A DNA stretch of 64,000 nt from Dendrocalamus latiflorus (GCA_017311315.1 CM029640.1:12244640-12308639), one strand, 5' to 3'; numbered from the stretch's first letter, positions 34,801 to 46,229 are shown. A program made the numbers and translations. The notes: generated from the letters alone by a model not told the origin.

Positions 34801-37800
34801 AGGGAGGAAGGCGGTGCGGCGGGAGGGAGGGAGGCGGCGCGGCCGGAGCGCGGCCGGAGAGGAGAGGGGCAGACGGCGTACCTGGTCAAGGCGAGGCGAT
34901 CCTTCCCGGCGTCTCCTCCCCGGCGCCTAAACACCAAGGCGACGCCGTGACAAGCATGGACAATATTACCTCCATAATTGCTTATGACTACAGCAGAATT
35001 CTGCGATAGAGTACTCACTAATGAAGGGTGAAATAAAAGCAATCGAGGTCAAATCAAATATCGTTAAATTCAAATATGTGAATTCGAATATGATGGGCCA
35101 TCGTCATGTGGTGTAAAGCGATGGTTTGAAAGTCCTGAAAAGTGACTTGATATTTCTCCCGTGAGGAATGAGAGAATGTTCCGCTACATAATATCTATGG
35201 CAACAAGTAAATAATTAAATGTGGTGAATTGAGCTTCAATAGAGTTCTAAGTCCTTAGAGATAAGAGAAAGGCAATATGTACAAGTCGTTGGACGATCTG
35301 TGTTCTTGCAGGTTCATTGAAGGAGTCATTGGATAATGTCCATATAAATATGACATTAATGTCACTGGAACCACAAGAGATATAATAAATGTAGATGATT
35401 ACCTAAGAAGGTAAATCCTAATGCCTACCTAGAGATCGAGCTGATCATGACAGATCACTTGAATTACCAGTCATTGCATCTGGAAATGATTGCAAAGGAG
35501 GTTTAATAGAAATCAACCTCGTGTACTAAAGATACTAATGATCATATAAACCTTGAAGTGGATTAAGACCCATCTTGCCCCGTTTGGAATATGAGATTCC
35601 ACACTTGCATCTTGCAATTATTGACAAGATATGATGTTATGCCATTGGATGGTATTAAGCATATCCACGAAGAAAGGATAAGACCGTATGTGCTTGGATG
35701 AAAGGATAAGACCATATGTGCTTGGATGTCACATACGGACACTTGTATATGTGCGAAATATGACTAGGTTTGATTCCTGTAATTCGTGATTGAATTATCA
35801 GTAATTTACAAATATATAGTGCATCCGCATAACAATGGTTATGGGAATAATGGTTATTGTATCCTCTAAAGTTCTTTGAAGGAATTGATCATATTAGTAG
35901 TTATTTAGACTTTGGCAATTTATGATTATCCCCATCATGCCATGTCATGGACTGGTTATGCTTTGAGATGGTATGATCATCCGTTACAAGTCTATTGTAT
36001 AGACACTGGATGCAATCTTGGGAGAACCACTCACAGATAGTTGCATGGGCAAAGCCTCATACGATTAGAATTGGATTTATTATCCAGCAACAATGATGTG
36101 CTGCAACTATGTCCCCCCATAGTCCTCTATGAGGATAATGAATACTTGTAAGGGGTTATGTGAAAGGGTAAATATGAGAAAGAATATCGCTGTAAATTCT
36201 GCATACTCACGATTCCAATAAAGACAATGAGCTATAAGTTTGGCATAAAAATATTTGTGATTATCGATGTATATTCACAAGGTCCTTGCCTACATCTATT
36301 CAATTGGATAACAATATGGCAATAGAACGAGAAGACTACAATGGTCATTGTCAGATATCTAATATAGATTCTCATGCTCTAGACTTCGAGTCTTAGCACA
36401 AATGAGGTCTGAATGTTCAGACTTGATAACCTATGGCCCCCATATTCTGGGGGAGCAATTTAGTCGCTCAAACTTTGGTAAAGTTTCATGCGAAAACATA
36501 CCACTTGATCGGTTTGATCTAAGGAATCAAAACAATGAGATTGTGAAAGTTACAATCAAACCAAAAGGAGTAATGCTGTACTCTTTTTTTCCTTAATTGA
36601 GTTTTGTCCCAATGGGATTTCTTAATTGAAAGTTTTTAATAAGGCAACATGTGCAATAGCATGAACGTGATCAATGCACTCTTTTCTCCTTACCAATTTT
36701 TCCCACTTGGTTTTTAAGGAGTTTTTAACAAGACATAAGCATGAAATTGGTTAAGTGTCCTGTGAGCTATGCACTCTTTTCTCCTTGTTTTCCCACTGGA
36801 TTTTTCGATTGGAGTTTTTAATGAGGCATGAGCATGATGTTAGTTAAGTGTCCAAAGAGCAGTGTTGTGATAATATGATATATGAACACTTACCTAAACG
36901 AAGAGTTCTAATAGATTACTAGTCCATTTACTTACTTGCGACACAAGAAAGTCACCCCTCCTCACTACATAATCAGGGGAGGGCTGTGCATTGTATACAC
37001 ATACATCGCCTACAAGAAAGAGCAATAAAGTTAAGATGCTATCAAGACAATATCTTTTGTCTACTTCTACTTTGTGTGTGCTTGATTGTCGACAACGCGA
37101 CCAATACTTCAACACTTTCAGCCAAATTATCTATTTCCTAAATAGTTTGACTAGTTTTCTAGGAAAAGGTTTAGTTGTTCGGTTTCTTATTTATTAGTTA
37201 AGCAAGTTGAGGATTGATTCTATCTAGAAACGCCCTTTATACAAGGAGGTCTATTGTCACGAACCTTCGTGAATCACGTGGTAAACACCGCCGAGAGGAG
37301 AGCCGGACGGTGACGGCTTGATTGGGATGAGAGAAGACTATAGATGAGGAAGAACCTTAGGAGAGAGACTTGAAATTAATTCATCTTTTTTGCTTGCTTG
37401 ATAATGAATACATGCTATCCCTTTTATAAGGATGGCTTGACTTAGGGCCTATTTGGCAACGGCTGCGGCTTATGGCTTTTGGCTGAAATTTTTGAATTTT
37501 GGCTGTTTACGGTACAGATTACGGAGAGAGAGATACTCACTTGCGATTTTGGCTGGTACAGATGTTGGGCTTTTAACGTGTACATCATTTAACTTGTAGA
37601 CTCCGTCTTAAGAAAATACTCCGTTTGAAAGTTAGATACTGTAGCAAAAGTCAAAAGCCGCCAGTTTTGGAGGAAAAGAACAGGCCCTTAACTCCTAAGA
37701 ATTAATCTTTAAGAAAACCTATCTCTAACGGTCCAATTTAATAATAACTTGCCTAACTAATAAATAAGATACTAAACACCTAACAGATAAATTCTTAAAT

Positions 37801-40231
37801 AATAAATCTTTCTAATACGTGTGGGTTGTTGTAGCTCATGAACAGTACCACGTGGTTACTGTAGCTCAAAAAAAGTACCGGCCCATGCCATCTATTGTAA
37901 TCCATAGGTATGCGAGAAATAAACAAAAAGTCCTTTAATCTATATCTCTCACTGCCCCTATGGTTCAGCTGCCTCTGTGGCGTCATCGCGCTGCTCAGAT
38001 CCAGGGCCATCTAGCTCATTACATGTATCTAGTTCAATTTAGATTAGACAAGCTGCAGATTTTGTCATATCACATGGAGAATACAGGACTTCAACCTTAT
38101 GTACACCATGTGTAGTCGGTAGTCCCATCTCACAGGGTTAAATTCTTCAATCCACCACAGTTTGAATAGACAAAAAAAGCATCAGAAGGACTATTCATGG
38201 CTAGGTAATTTTGATCTCTAGGATTTAAAAATTATAATAGATCCTTGACTGGCTAGCAATAAGCAATTTGGTAAATGAGCCAAAGAAACGAAGTGCAAAA
38301 TATACAAATATACCACCTTATCCTAGGTCACAGAATTGACACCCAATGAACAACAAGAGTAATTTTCAGCCTACTACATTATTTTCTATACTAAGAAATA
38401 CCAGCTTATAGCTAGCACAATTCAAATAATGCCTGCTCTGCTAAATCATCTTTAACTTGTATCAAATCATTAATATCATTTGATTCCTAGTTTCCTACAA
38501 TTTCATGAATATTCCCAACAACAAATATGTAACAAGCTATGTGACTACAGATATATGCTTGTACAACTGCATATTGTAAATCACTGAGTGGCCCCTCTAC
38601 TCTGCTTAAACGAGAATACACCTTTCTTGTATAGCAATTTATATCCTCCTTCTGCATCTTACTTCCTACCTATGTTGGGTTGGCGCTAAAACATAATACT
38701 AGGAGAAGGTAAAAAGATCGATGTAATCCTTAAGTTAACACAATAATGTAAACAACGGAACAACAAATGTCCACTACATTTTGTAGTGAACAGAAGGACC
38801 TTCCTCCATTTAGTTCCCAAGCCTGATGTTTCCATTCCCCAAACTACAATAGCAGCACATCTTATACATGGCACACAAAATGATGTGTAGCATTACATCT
38901 TATAGTAATCTCTGATCATAATAAGATGGTTGATACAGTGAACTAAATAAAAATAGAGCATAACAAATCAACACGCATGCAGAACAGTAATTTTGACATA
39001 TGTTCGTAGAACACCCCATAAACTTATCCCACAGGGCATGCATGAGTGTCCTCCACCTCAAGGTTACAACCGTACAAAATGAAGTTCATTGCATCGAGAA
39101 GTTGGTAATCAAAGTTCTATAGAGGATTCATCTAACTGAGTCAATAAAAATGAGTGTGCAAAGACAATATGTTTGCTAAAGCACTGTATAGTTTTCATCT
39201 AATCTAATCATCAAAAAGGAGTGCAGAAAAACCAAGTGAGCAGTTCAAAAGAGCAACAAAGCAAAACCCCCCTCATTACGGCTGCTGCTAGCCTACTACT
39301 AGTACAAAGTACAGACCAGATTATTCCAATATACTTCTCCATGACCACACGGAACACACGTATGTCCACAAGAGGTTCGAATTCGATCAAACAAACAGTA
39401 GCAAGACAAGAAATATAAGCATCAAGCAAACACAAGTAGATCCCACGGGTGTTATGTGAAACAATGGAAGACATGGACAGACACTTCTACGACAGGCAAA
39501 GCACAACATAGAAATTGCTCCCTCGTTATTAATCTCCCAAACGTAAGCTTAGAAATTGCAGCCATATATAGGTTATTCCAATCTACATGTACACAATTGT
39601 ACAAAAAAAAACTCAGATACGCACAAGATATTTGATGAAACGAGCAGTTGTCAATTAGGTTATATAATCGCTCAATACACACACTATGATAACGGGCACA
39701 AGATGAATGAGTGGTAATCTGCACAAATACCGGCGATTCCTACATTTGGACGAGAGATTTTAACGCTAGGTAATCGGATACACCCACGCACGCAAGGTGT
39801 TCGACGAAAAGAAAAGCAAGTAGGAGGGAAAGGCGCACCTTGATGCCCGGGAATGACATGACGAGCTCCTCCTCGGGGATGACGACAGGCCACTTCTCCC
39901 CGGCGTCTCGGAACATCTGCTCGGTCTCTATGAGGCGGCCGCGGGCCAGGATCTGGTCGCGGATGCCCTGCGCGGTGGCGCCGTCGGCGGCGACAAAGGC
40001 CTCCTCGGCGCCGTTTAAGTAGGTGACGAGGACGCGCGGGGGCGGCTGGGGCTTGGGGTCCTCCGCTTCGGAGGCGGGCGGCGAGGGGAGGCGCCGCAGC
40101 TCGACGGAGCAGGCAGGGTTGGAGTCCTTGGCCTTGCGGCCGTTGCACTGGGCTAGGAGCTCCACCGCCGCCGCCTTCCGCGGGTCCAGCGGGCTGTACT
40201 CCACCACCACCTTGGACAGGAACTTGAGCAT
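31823..40231 (-). CDS. MRPL53: Mitochondrial ribosomal protein L53 (mL53), two coding exons
   Basis: The product is a structural protein of the mitochondrial large ribosomal subunit. Exon 1 (40231-39839) encodes 131 residues: MLKFLSKVVVEYSPLDPRKA, then LLAQCNGRKAKDSNPACSVE, a P/E-rich linker, VLVTYLNGAEEAF (about 67-79), and ETEQMFRDAGEKWPVVIPEE near 102-121. It ends at donor AAG|GTGCGC. The expected tail after PGIK (PKKAEEK-like) is absent downstream but present at 31855-31823, after acceptor TTTTAATGACAG. This second exon reads PKKAEEKPQA then stop, in phase, giving 141 residues and an intron of 7983 bp full of transposons. An in-frame upstream ATG at 40381 would add 50 residues without family support. 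A site II-like TGGGCT lies at 40349. A polyadenylation signal (AATAAA on minus) lies near 31740. Confidence 0.82.
32650..33180 (+). other. GC-rich gene-like segment within the copia element
   Basis: A compositional island of about 530 bp (far higher GC than its flanks) begins 100 bp after the left LTR, where gag would start. Frames are interrupted and I recognise no family. It may be a captured host gene piece. Confidence 0.4.
34302..34958. mobile_element. Non-autonomous hAT-like element nested in the copia element
   Basis: The terminal inverted repeats CATGGTTGTCACGGCG and CATGCTTGTCACGGCG (one mismatch) bound 657 bp. They are flanked by GACAATAT at 34294-34301 and 34959-34966, a perfect 8-bp target duplication. 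The CA start and 8-bp duplication fit hAT. The interior is a C/T-rich then G/A-rich low-complexity block without a transposase. Just left of it the host copia DNA carries a tandem duplication (AGATCTGGTTAA...GGGAGAACAATAGA twice, 34163-34290). Confidence 0.85.
37255..38035 (-). mobile_element. LTR-like remnant related to the small LTR elements, split by a MITE
   Basis: The order 'gagagacttga', 'tgcttgcttgataatgaatac', 'atgctatcccttttataaggatggct', 'aactcctaagaa' and 'ggttactgtagctc' parallels the LTRs at 11254 and 12358, indicating a distant relative. The reading is interrupted exactly by the MITE at 37445-37687. Confidence 0.5.
37445..37687. mobile_element. Tourist/PIF-Harbinger MITE with TTA target duplication
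   Basis: It begins GGGCCTATTTGGC and ends GAACAGGCCC, flanked on both sides by TTA (37442-37444 and 37688-37690). The 3-bp TTA duplication is the signature of PIF/Harbinger elements. At 243 bp with no ORF it is a MITE. It serves as reference for decayed relatives at 18510, 23480, 40405, 40920 and 63095. Confidence 0.85.
38036..39838. other. Remainder of the L53 intron; no element recognised
   Basis: Moderately AT-rich, unique-looking DNA lies between the LTR-like remnant and exon 1. It may be the ancestral part of the intron. Confidence 0.4.
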
Positions 40232-40404
40232 CTCTTCTCGCCGCCTTCTTCCTCGCTCGCCGCCGCCGCTTCGCTTTCCGACGATTTCGTGGCGGCGTGA
40301 GGCTTCGGGCTTGGCTGCGGAATACTTCGGGTTTGGATCTGGTTCGGTTGGGCTCGCCTCGGACTCGGGCCAGCGGCACATAAGTGAGGTTGGGTGGTTT
40401 TATT

Positions 40405-41045
40405 TTGTATAGCTTTTGGTTTATAATATTTAAATTCTACCTATTTATCAAAAAGTACGAAGAAAAAATAGTTGTATATAATTTTGGCTGAAATAACTAA
40501 AACCAGTAGTGTCTAGTACAATCAACTTGTAGATCTTATCTTAAAAAGACGCACCGTTTAAAAGCTATTTAATGTACCAAAAACCACAAGCAACAAGCCA
40601 AAAAAAGCAGTCATTGGCTCAGACTTGCTAAGAGCATCCAACGACGCAAAAAACATGCCTACGAGAATAGAGAAAACCTTAAAGGCCACCGCACAAAAGC
40701 AACTAAGTTATAGCTTATGGCTATAGCTGATGACTTATGGTTACAACTGATAACTTTTAGCTCTCATAAGATCGTTTGTGCGAATAAACTAAATGTCGAT
40801 AAACGGATAAGCCACTTTAAAAACCTATCCTGATAAGCCATTTTGAAAAGGCAACGGAGAAACCGTTCTGTTTGTTTGTTCGAACGAAGTCATACGTTAT
40901 AAACCATAAGTTGAAAAGAAAGGGCCTAGCCCTATTCTTTTTTTGCTGTAGTTGATTGCTTTTGGCTGCGGTTGATGAATAGTACTGACTAAAGTAGAAA
41001 TCGTAGTATTCTTTTGGGCTGAAGCTTTTGGTTTTTTTTGCTGAT
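40405..41045. mobile_element. Cluster of three MITE copies upstream of L53
   Basis: 40405-40615 and 40920-41045 resemble the Tourist type at 37445 ('ttggctgaaataact', 'caacttgtagatcttatcttaaaaagacg'; 'gctgtagttgattgcttttggctg'). 40680-40910 is a different family ('agcttatggctatagctgatgacttatgg', 'gataagccattttgaaaag') that recurs at 29797. They abut one another, 170 bp and more from the L53 start. Confidence 0.6.
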
Positions 41046-41589
41046 TATGCTGATTTAATGACAACGTTGAATTGTATTGCGCCAAATTGAATGTGACATA
41101 TACGGACTAAATTGAAATGCACAAACGAGTCCTCTAGAGTGTGTGTTGCGGACAAACTCACATACATACTTCCAAAAAAAGGAGGCATGTCGTCTGCATC
41201 ATTCCCATCATCGCCAATGCCGAGTTGTGATATTGGTTCTCTACACATGTCAAGATGAAACAAGCAGTCAGTGCGGCGTTTATGTATCATGTAATAACAA
41301 GATTGCACAAGGAATACAAACATTGGACAAGACAACAACAACTACGTACATTTGAGCATTGCATGCAGAACAAGAGTGGCAGTAAATCCAACACAAATAA
41401 CATAGAAATAATAATTGCTTCAATAGTACAACTGAGTGCACAAAAATTATTAGGAAGTAGATAACAGTATAAATGAATCGCAAATATGGTAGAACAATAA
41501 CTCAACAAGAAGTAAAGTAATCGTGCACTCTTACAGGACAAGAATATGACAAGTAGTAAATCTCTATGATGTAATGAGACAACCGGAAC

Positions 41590-42147
41590 ACACTCAGAAC
41601 TACCCTCGGTGTGGGCCCAAACCCTATGAAGCCATCCAATGCGGCCCTCTAGTGCAGTCAGCGTGATGAACACATCTATATACTCCCTTTTCATGAACAA
41701 GACGGAGGTTTAGAAGTGCTTGTCGCTACCCTCGGGGCAATCGTACGCCTTCACCAAATCAAACAAGTCATGTGCCTCATGCTGAGCTGGACCAGGCAGT
41801 ACATAAGAAGGGGTTGTGTCCGATGAATGGTTTGCATGCAACTTCTCATACATGTCAACGAGGCGCTCAATTGTGTCATCTGCTTGGTTGCTCTTCGATT
41901 TCTTCTCGTTTGATGTGTCAAGCAAAGATATTCGGCTCCTCCTCTTGGAGGACTGCTTGAGCGATGTGCTGGCGAAGGCAATGTCTTGATCAATAGTGTC
42001 ATCACTGAAGCTCGTGGCAGGATTGTGTCGACTGGCTCCAGGAACGCACGCATGTTCCTCTATGCACAACGTGCCATGAAAGATGAAGTCCATAAGCTCC
42101 TTGTTAGGCAGCGTGGCATTCTTGAATTTATGTAAATTTAGAAACAA
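41590..42147 (-). pseudogene. Myb/SANT-like transposon-associated protein, C-terminal part
   Basis: The minus strand encodes KRRSRISLLDTSNEKKSKSN, then a helical segment, and a tail DLVKAYDCPEGSDKHF, stop, TSVLFMKREYIDVFITLTAL and EGRIGWLHRVW. This tail (GxxxxSxxxxxATxLFxxxExRxxFxTxxxxEGRLxWL) is typical of the Myb-like proteins encoded with PIF/Harbinger elements and their domesticated relatives. The frame is broken by one TAA at about 41714 inside the motif; the N-terminal Myb domain is not present. Harbinger Myb-like proteins assist transposase binding and nuclear entry. Confidence 0.6.
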
Positions 42148-42437
42148 GTTTCACTTGATTTGAATTTAAAACGAGTGAGAATGCCCCTCCTAGGGGTTTA
42201 TATACATGAGTGGGGTAGGATGGGAAATTCCCATCCTACCCCTTAGTACTTACAAAGGATGGGGTACATTGGTACATTCCTCTATACTATTGGGTCTATT
42301 ACATATTAGGCTAGTTGCAAGGACCAGTTGCAAGGACCAGTTACGGGGGGTTGGGCTACCCCTACAACACTGGACTATGGGAAATAAAAAATAATCTATT
42401 AACTATGGATACAAAAAATTCCTACTGGTCAACTGAA

Positions 42438-43001
42438 GCTCTAATACCACTTGATGAGGTGATGGGGTCCCGATCTTCCGATAAAATGATAACTTCGATT
42501 TGGAGGAAAACGACTTTGACGATGCAGGCTTCTAAACGACCACAACCAGAACACCAAGTAATCACTAAACCACACTTCAAGTCGTTATCAACCATGCCAA
42601 GAACGCAGTTAACCTGACCACGAAGGTCTATTTCTGCATGCAACCAAAGAACACGCAAGAACAAGATAACAAGCAATCTGAAATTGCAAATATTTATATT
42701 GAGTTCAAAAAGTGGGATTCCGTAGAGGTTCTTTACGGTTGGTCTAGTCGACACAAGCGAAAAACAAAAGTTTTCACCATAGAAAAACTAAGCAAACGAA
42801 ATACAAGAAAACTAGAAAATGTGGCCTCCTTAAATAGGGGTGGGAAAGCCGCACAAAACTAAGGAAAAAGGGTGGTACTATTTATGGTACTATTCACATG
42901 AACCGTACATCCGGGAACAATATGGGCCTGGCGAGGGGGGCGCCTCCCCCTTGAGCCCAAGCATTACAAGGCCCAATTTGGCCCAAACAGGTGACACAAC
43001 A
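42438..43001 (-). mobile_element. LTR (549 bp) with adjacent primer binding site
   Basis: The LTR spans 42453-43001 (on minus, TGTTGTGTCACC...CCTCATCA). Two bases further, on minus, TGGTATTAGAGC (42450-42439) is a primer binding site one base away from the initiator-Met consensus. The orientation is therefore leftward. Confidence 0.7.
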
Positions 43002-43015
43002 TCTTGTTTTGATAA

Positions 43016-43699
43016 TTACGGTTTGCACAGGAGGAATTTAAAGTTGAGACTAGATCCATTGGAAAGAGGACGAGAAAAGTTTTCTAACAAGTACTCGTAG
43101 AGCTCAAACGGACTCCGTATGTGAAAGTTATGCACATTTGAAGTTGGGCCTATCAGGTTGAATCCGAATTGATCTGGAAGCCGAATTAGATTCCAAAACC
43201 TGTCCAACTTGAAATCTTGCTTCAATTGGTCTAAACGTGATGTGGTACTACAAAAACATATATTTTCATCATTAGGTAGCATCATATTCTCATTTAAAAT
43301 ATGTTGAAGCTGAAGGAATGAATTCACCTTTAGTTCAATCTTGATATTGGGCGCTATGGTCGTATGTGTTTGTGGCGTGGTCACATCATCCTCCCTTTCT
43401 TGATAGAAAATTGTCCTTGGTTTTAACATATGTGTAGCCTCACGTATTGCATGATCTTGATCATAAATCTCAGTACATGATAATAAACGCAACAAACCCT
43501 CATTATGTAATATCATGAGTTCTTTATCAAGTAAAGTAAAACCCCTTTGAAATGAGCTCATTTGATAATTTAAGTAATGCATAGGAGCTCTTGTAATTAG
43601 AACAACAAGCATAGCAAATATGGTTGTATCCATAGGGTACATGTTCTTATCACAGCCACGACGCCCCCACTCTTCACCGTATAGATCCAGAGTCTCCAC
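43016..43699 (-). pseudogene. Ty3/gypsy polyprotein tail
   Basis: A 227-codon minus-strand frame is unusually long for AT-rich DNA. KPRTIFYQEREDDVTTPQTH followed by ELKVNSFLQLQHILN aligns by eye with the C-terminal region of grass gypsy polyproteins (SRTNLFQEGENDED... then ITRARAKQLNxQVxSFL). The RAR box has decayed. The stop lies 14 bp from the LTR at 43001, with CAAAACAAGA as possible polypurine tract, the proper place for the last codons of pol before a 3' LTR. Confidence 0.55.
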
Positions 43700-43753
43700 T
43701 CTACGCTCCGATGTATAGATCTAGAGTCTCCACTCTCTGCCGGCTTGCAGCAG

Positions 43754-44580
43754 TCGGCATGGCCAGAGGACTTCAAGTTCCCCACTATTGAGCCGTACAA
43801 GGGCGACACGGACCCCAAGGAGTTCATTCGCGTGTACGAGACCACCATCGAGGCTGCTGGTGGGGATGACTCCACCAAGGTGAAGGGGCTGTTGCTTGCT
43901 CTGTAGGGAGTAGCGCTCTCTTAGTTCTTTATCATAGAGCTGAATGCCATCTACGCGTGGGAGCAAATCTGCGATCGCCTGTACAACAACTTTCAGGAAA
44001 ACTACATCGAGCGCGCCGACACAGACCAACTCTTCGCCATCAAGCAGAAGCCCTCAGAAAAAGCTACGAGAATACTTCAAATGCTTCGCCAAGGTTCACT
44101 ACTAAGTCAAGAACGTCAATGAAACCACGATTATTAATGCAGCAATCCAAGGCCTTCGCTTGGGGCCATTGGCCGAATACAATGTGCGCAAGCTGATAAA
44201 GACGGTTGCTAAGCTATTCGACAAGATGCAGGAGTACGCAAGGGCAGAAGAAGACACGCAATGGCGCAGGGGTGACACCTCCGATGCCAAGCAGGCGCAG
44301 GACTCCCTGAAGGACACCTCCCAGTGCAAGCAGGACTCCCTGAAGGATACCTCCAAGCGCAAGCAAGACTCACCGAAGGACAGCTCCAATCGTAGGCAAT
44401 GCAAATCCCAGAAGGCCTGGTATGTCTTCGACATCGAAGGTGGCTCCGATGATTGCGCCCCCCACTGGCTGAGGACGGGGTCGCAGAGGTCGCGGGCGCG
44501 AGCAAGGCCGGGGCCTAGACGATGGAGCGCATGGCAAAGGAGAGCACCAGCAACACTGGCTGTGGTGTGAGGTGCATGGC
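43754..44580 (+). pseudogene. Tat-like gypsy gag, with stops and a frameshift
   Basis: WPEDFKFPTIEPYKGDTDPK and EFIRVYETTIEAAGG are followed by YAWEQICDRLYNNFQENY, then in another frame REYFKCFAKVH and NAAIQGLRLGPLAEYNVRK and KLFDKMQEYARAEEDTQWRR. This is the retrotransposon gag domain of grass gypsy elements. In-frame stops occur near 43903, 43921 and 44104 and a shift near 44060. A repetitive hydrophilic stretch with three SLKDTS-like units follows at 44290-44400. A 24-bp direct repeat (TATAGATCYAGAGTCTCCAC) flanks the upstream side at 43680 and 43713. Confidence 0.8.
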
Positions 44581-45396
44581 CGCGGCGATCACCTCATGCG
44601 GACATGCCCCACCATCGCGATGCTTCACCAAAGTGTTGCGAGGGACAGAGCTATTGAAGCGGGGACCCCAGCGGTGGCCCACGTGCAGCAGCCCCAAGAA
44701 GGCCTTCTGCGGATACAGGCTCCCGAGGGAGGCCAACGCCGTGTCATTACCATCATATTTGGGGGTTCCTTGTTGGAATTTTCATCTGCACGGCAACAAA
44801 AAGCCTACGCTCATTGGCTGCATCACGTGGCGGCGTATCCTGCCCAGCGCCGCTGACCTGGGCACAAAACGACATCACCTTCATCGTCGCCGATGCAGAC
44901 GAAGTCTACTTTCCTCACCAGGATCCCCTGGTGATCCAGGCCGCCATCGCATGCTGCGATGTTAAGCGCGTCCTGGTCAGCGGGGCAGTTCCACCGATAT
45001 TTTATTCGTGGTAGCCTTCGACCAAATGGGAATTCCTCGAAGCAGGCCAGAAGAAATCAAGGCCGGTTCGAGGAGAGTCCTTTCCCAAGCCCCTGCGGAG
45101 GAGCACGTGTTGTCTCTGGATCTTCTCGATGGCGACCGGGTCAGCGCCACTAAACACGTCGTGATGTATGCGTGTCAAGCAGCACGTGTGTACGGCCACA
45201 CCGTGTACTCACGAGAATTTCAGGCGGATGACCTCATCCTCAAAATGGCGCTACATGTGACGACGGTGGGCAAGCTAGAATCCAAGTGGGAAGGCCCATA
45301 CATCATCACAGCGGCCCTACGACATGGGGCGTATCGTCTCGCAACTTTAGAGGGATGGACTCTCCGCCACACGTCAAATGCAGATCGGTTGTGGTG
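44581..45396 (+). pseudogene. Zinc knuckle/protease remnant fused to integrase C-terminus
   Basis: First come a nucleocapsid-like HGRGDHLMRTCP, the ITIIFGG box and ARQQKAYAHWLHHVAAY, then WAQNDITFIVADADEVYFPH and KRVLVSGAVPPIFYSW. In the last, the protease DGGS site is replaced by SGAV. The sequence then jumps directly to DDLILKMALH, WEGPYIITAALRHGAYRL and a final NADRLW, the C-terminal part of gypsy integrase. Reverse transcriptase, RNase H and the integrase core are deleted. Confidence 0.75.
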
Positions 45397-45540
45397 ATAT
45401 TATGCATAAAGGCGTAGGGGTACTCAGCATACTACTGGCGCCCTACCTTCTATAATAGCTCACCCGCACAAATGGAAAATGAATAAAGCGCACCGTTCAT
45501 GAAGACTTTGTCCCATTCCACGCAAGACATGCGGGCGAGC

Positions 45541-46168
45541 CTCCGCGTGCACTCTTCGGAGTATAAATAAGACACACGGAGGTGATCCTCCATGTGCACT
45601 CTTCGGAATATAAATAAGACACGCGGAGGCAAGCCTCCGCGTGCACTCTTCGGAGTATAAATAAGACACACGGGGGTAAGCCTCCATGTGCACTCTTCGG
45701 AGTATTCCGCGTGCACTCTTCAGAGTATAAATAAGACACATGGGGCTGAGCCTCCGGGTGCACTCTTCGGAGTATAAATAAGACACGCAGGGGTGAGCCT
45801 CCACGTGCACTCTTTGGAGTATAAACAAGACACGTGGAGGTGAGCCTCTACATGCACTCTTCAGAGTATAAACAAGACACGCAGGGGTAAGCTTCCGCAT
45901 GCATTCTTCGGAGTATAAACAAGACACGTGGAGGTAAGCATCCGCGTGCACTATTCAGAGTATAAGCAAGACACGTGGGGGCGAGCCTCCGTGTGCACTC
46001 TTTGGAGTATAAACAAGACACGAGGGGGTGAGCCTCCGCGTGCACTCTTTGGAGTATAAACAAGACCGCCGGAGTGAGCCTCTGCGTGCACTCTTTAGAG
46101 TATAAATAAGATACACGGGGGGCGAGCCTCCGCGTGCACTCTTCGGAGTATAAATAAGGACATGCAGG
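45541..46168. repeat. 47-bp minisatellite, about 14 copies, each with a TATA-like core
   Basis: Units start at 45541, 45588 and 45635 and continue to 46168, with one truncated unit at 45682. Each contains GGAGTATAAATAAGACAC or a variant (TATAAACA, TATAAGCA) and a GTGCACTCTT block. The array lies between the integrase tail and the antisense ORF of the Tat-like element. A long minus-strand frame across it is an artefact of the 47-bp period. Confidence 0.9.
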
Positions 46169-46229
46169 TATCGTTTTGATTACATGATGCAGAGCAAGCC
46201 TACCGCGTACGCCCAGCACAAGTCCAGCC

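Larger units (their letters stand above)
32295..37114 (+). mobile_element. Copia-type LTR element in the L53 intron
   Basis: The LTRs are 32295-32545 and 36863-37114 (251 and 252 bp, both TGTTGTGATA...ACTTCAACA). Flanks are CTTTT and CTTTC, a nearly perfect 5-bp duplication. The left LTR is followed by TGTTATCATCACGATAAC, which resembles the TTATCAGCACGA start of some plant copia interiors. Before the right LTR, three 70-90 bp direct repeats with 'cactcttttctcctt', 'cccactggattttt' and 'gtttttaatgaggca' are typical of copia 3' leaders. No pol motif is readable in 3.6 kb, so the interior is decayed or replaced. Confidence 0.8.

Noticed and set aside
34302..34958. Mutator-like element
   Set aside because: The target duplication is 8 bp and the ends start with CA, which fits hAT better than the 9-bp duplication of Mutator. 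No MURA-type end was seen.
40232..40381. Start of L53 at the upstream in-frame ATG (40381)
   Set aside because: The extra 50 residues have promoter-like composition and no family resemblance. MLKFLSKV is the usual start of plant L53.
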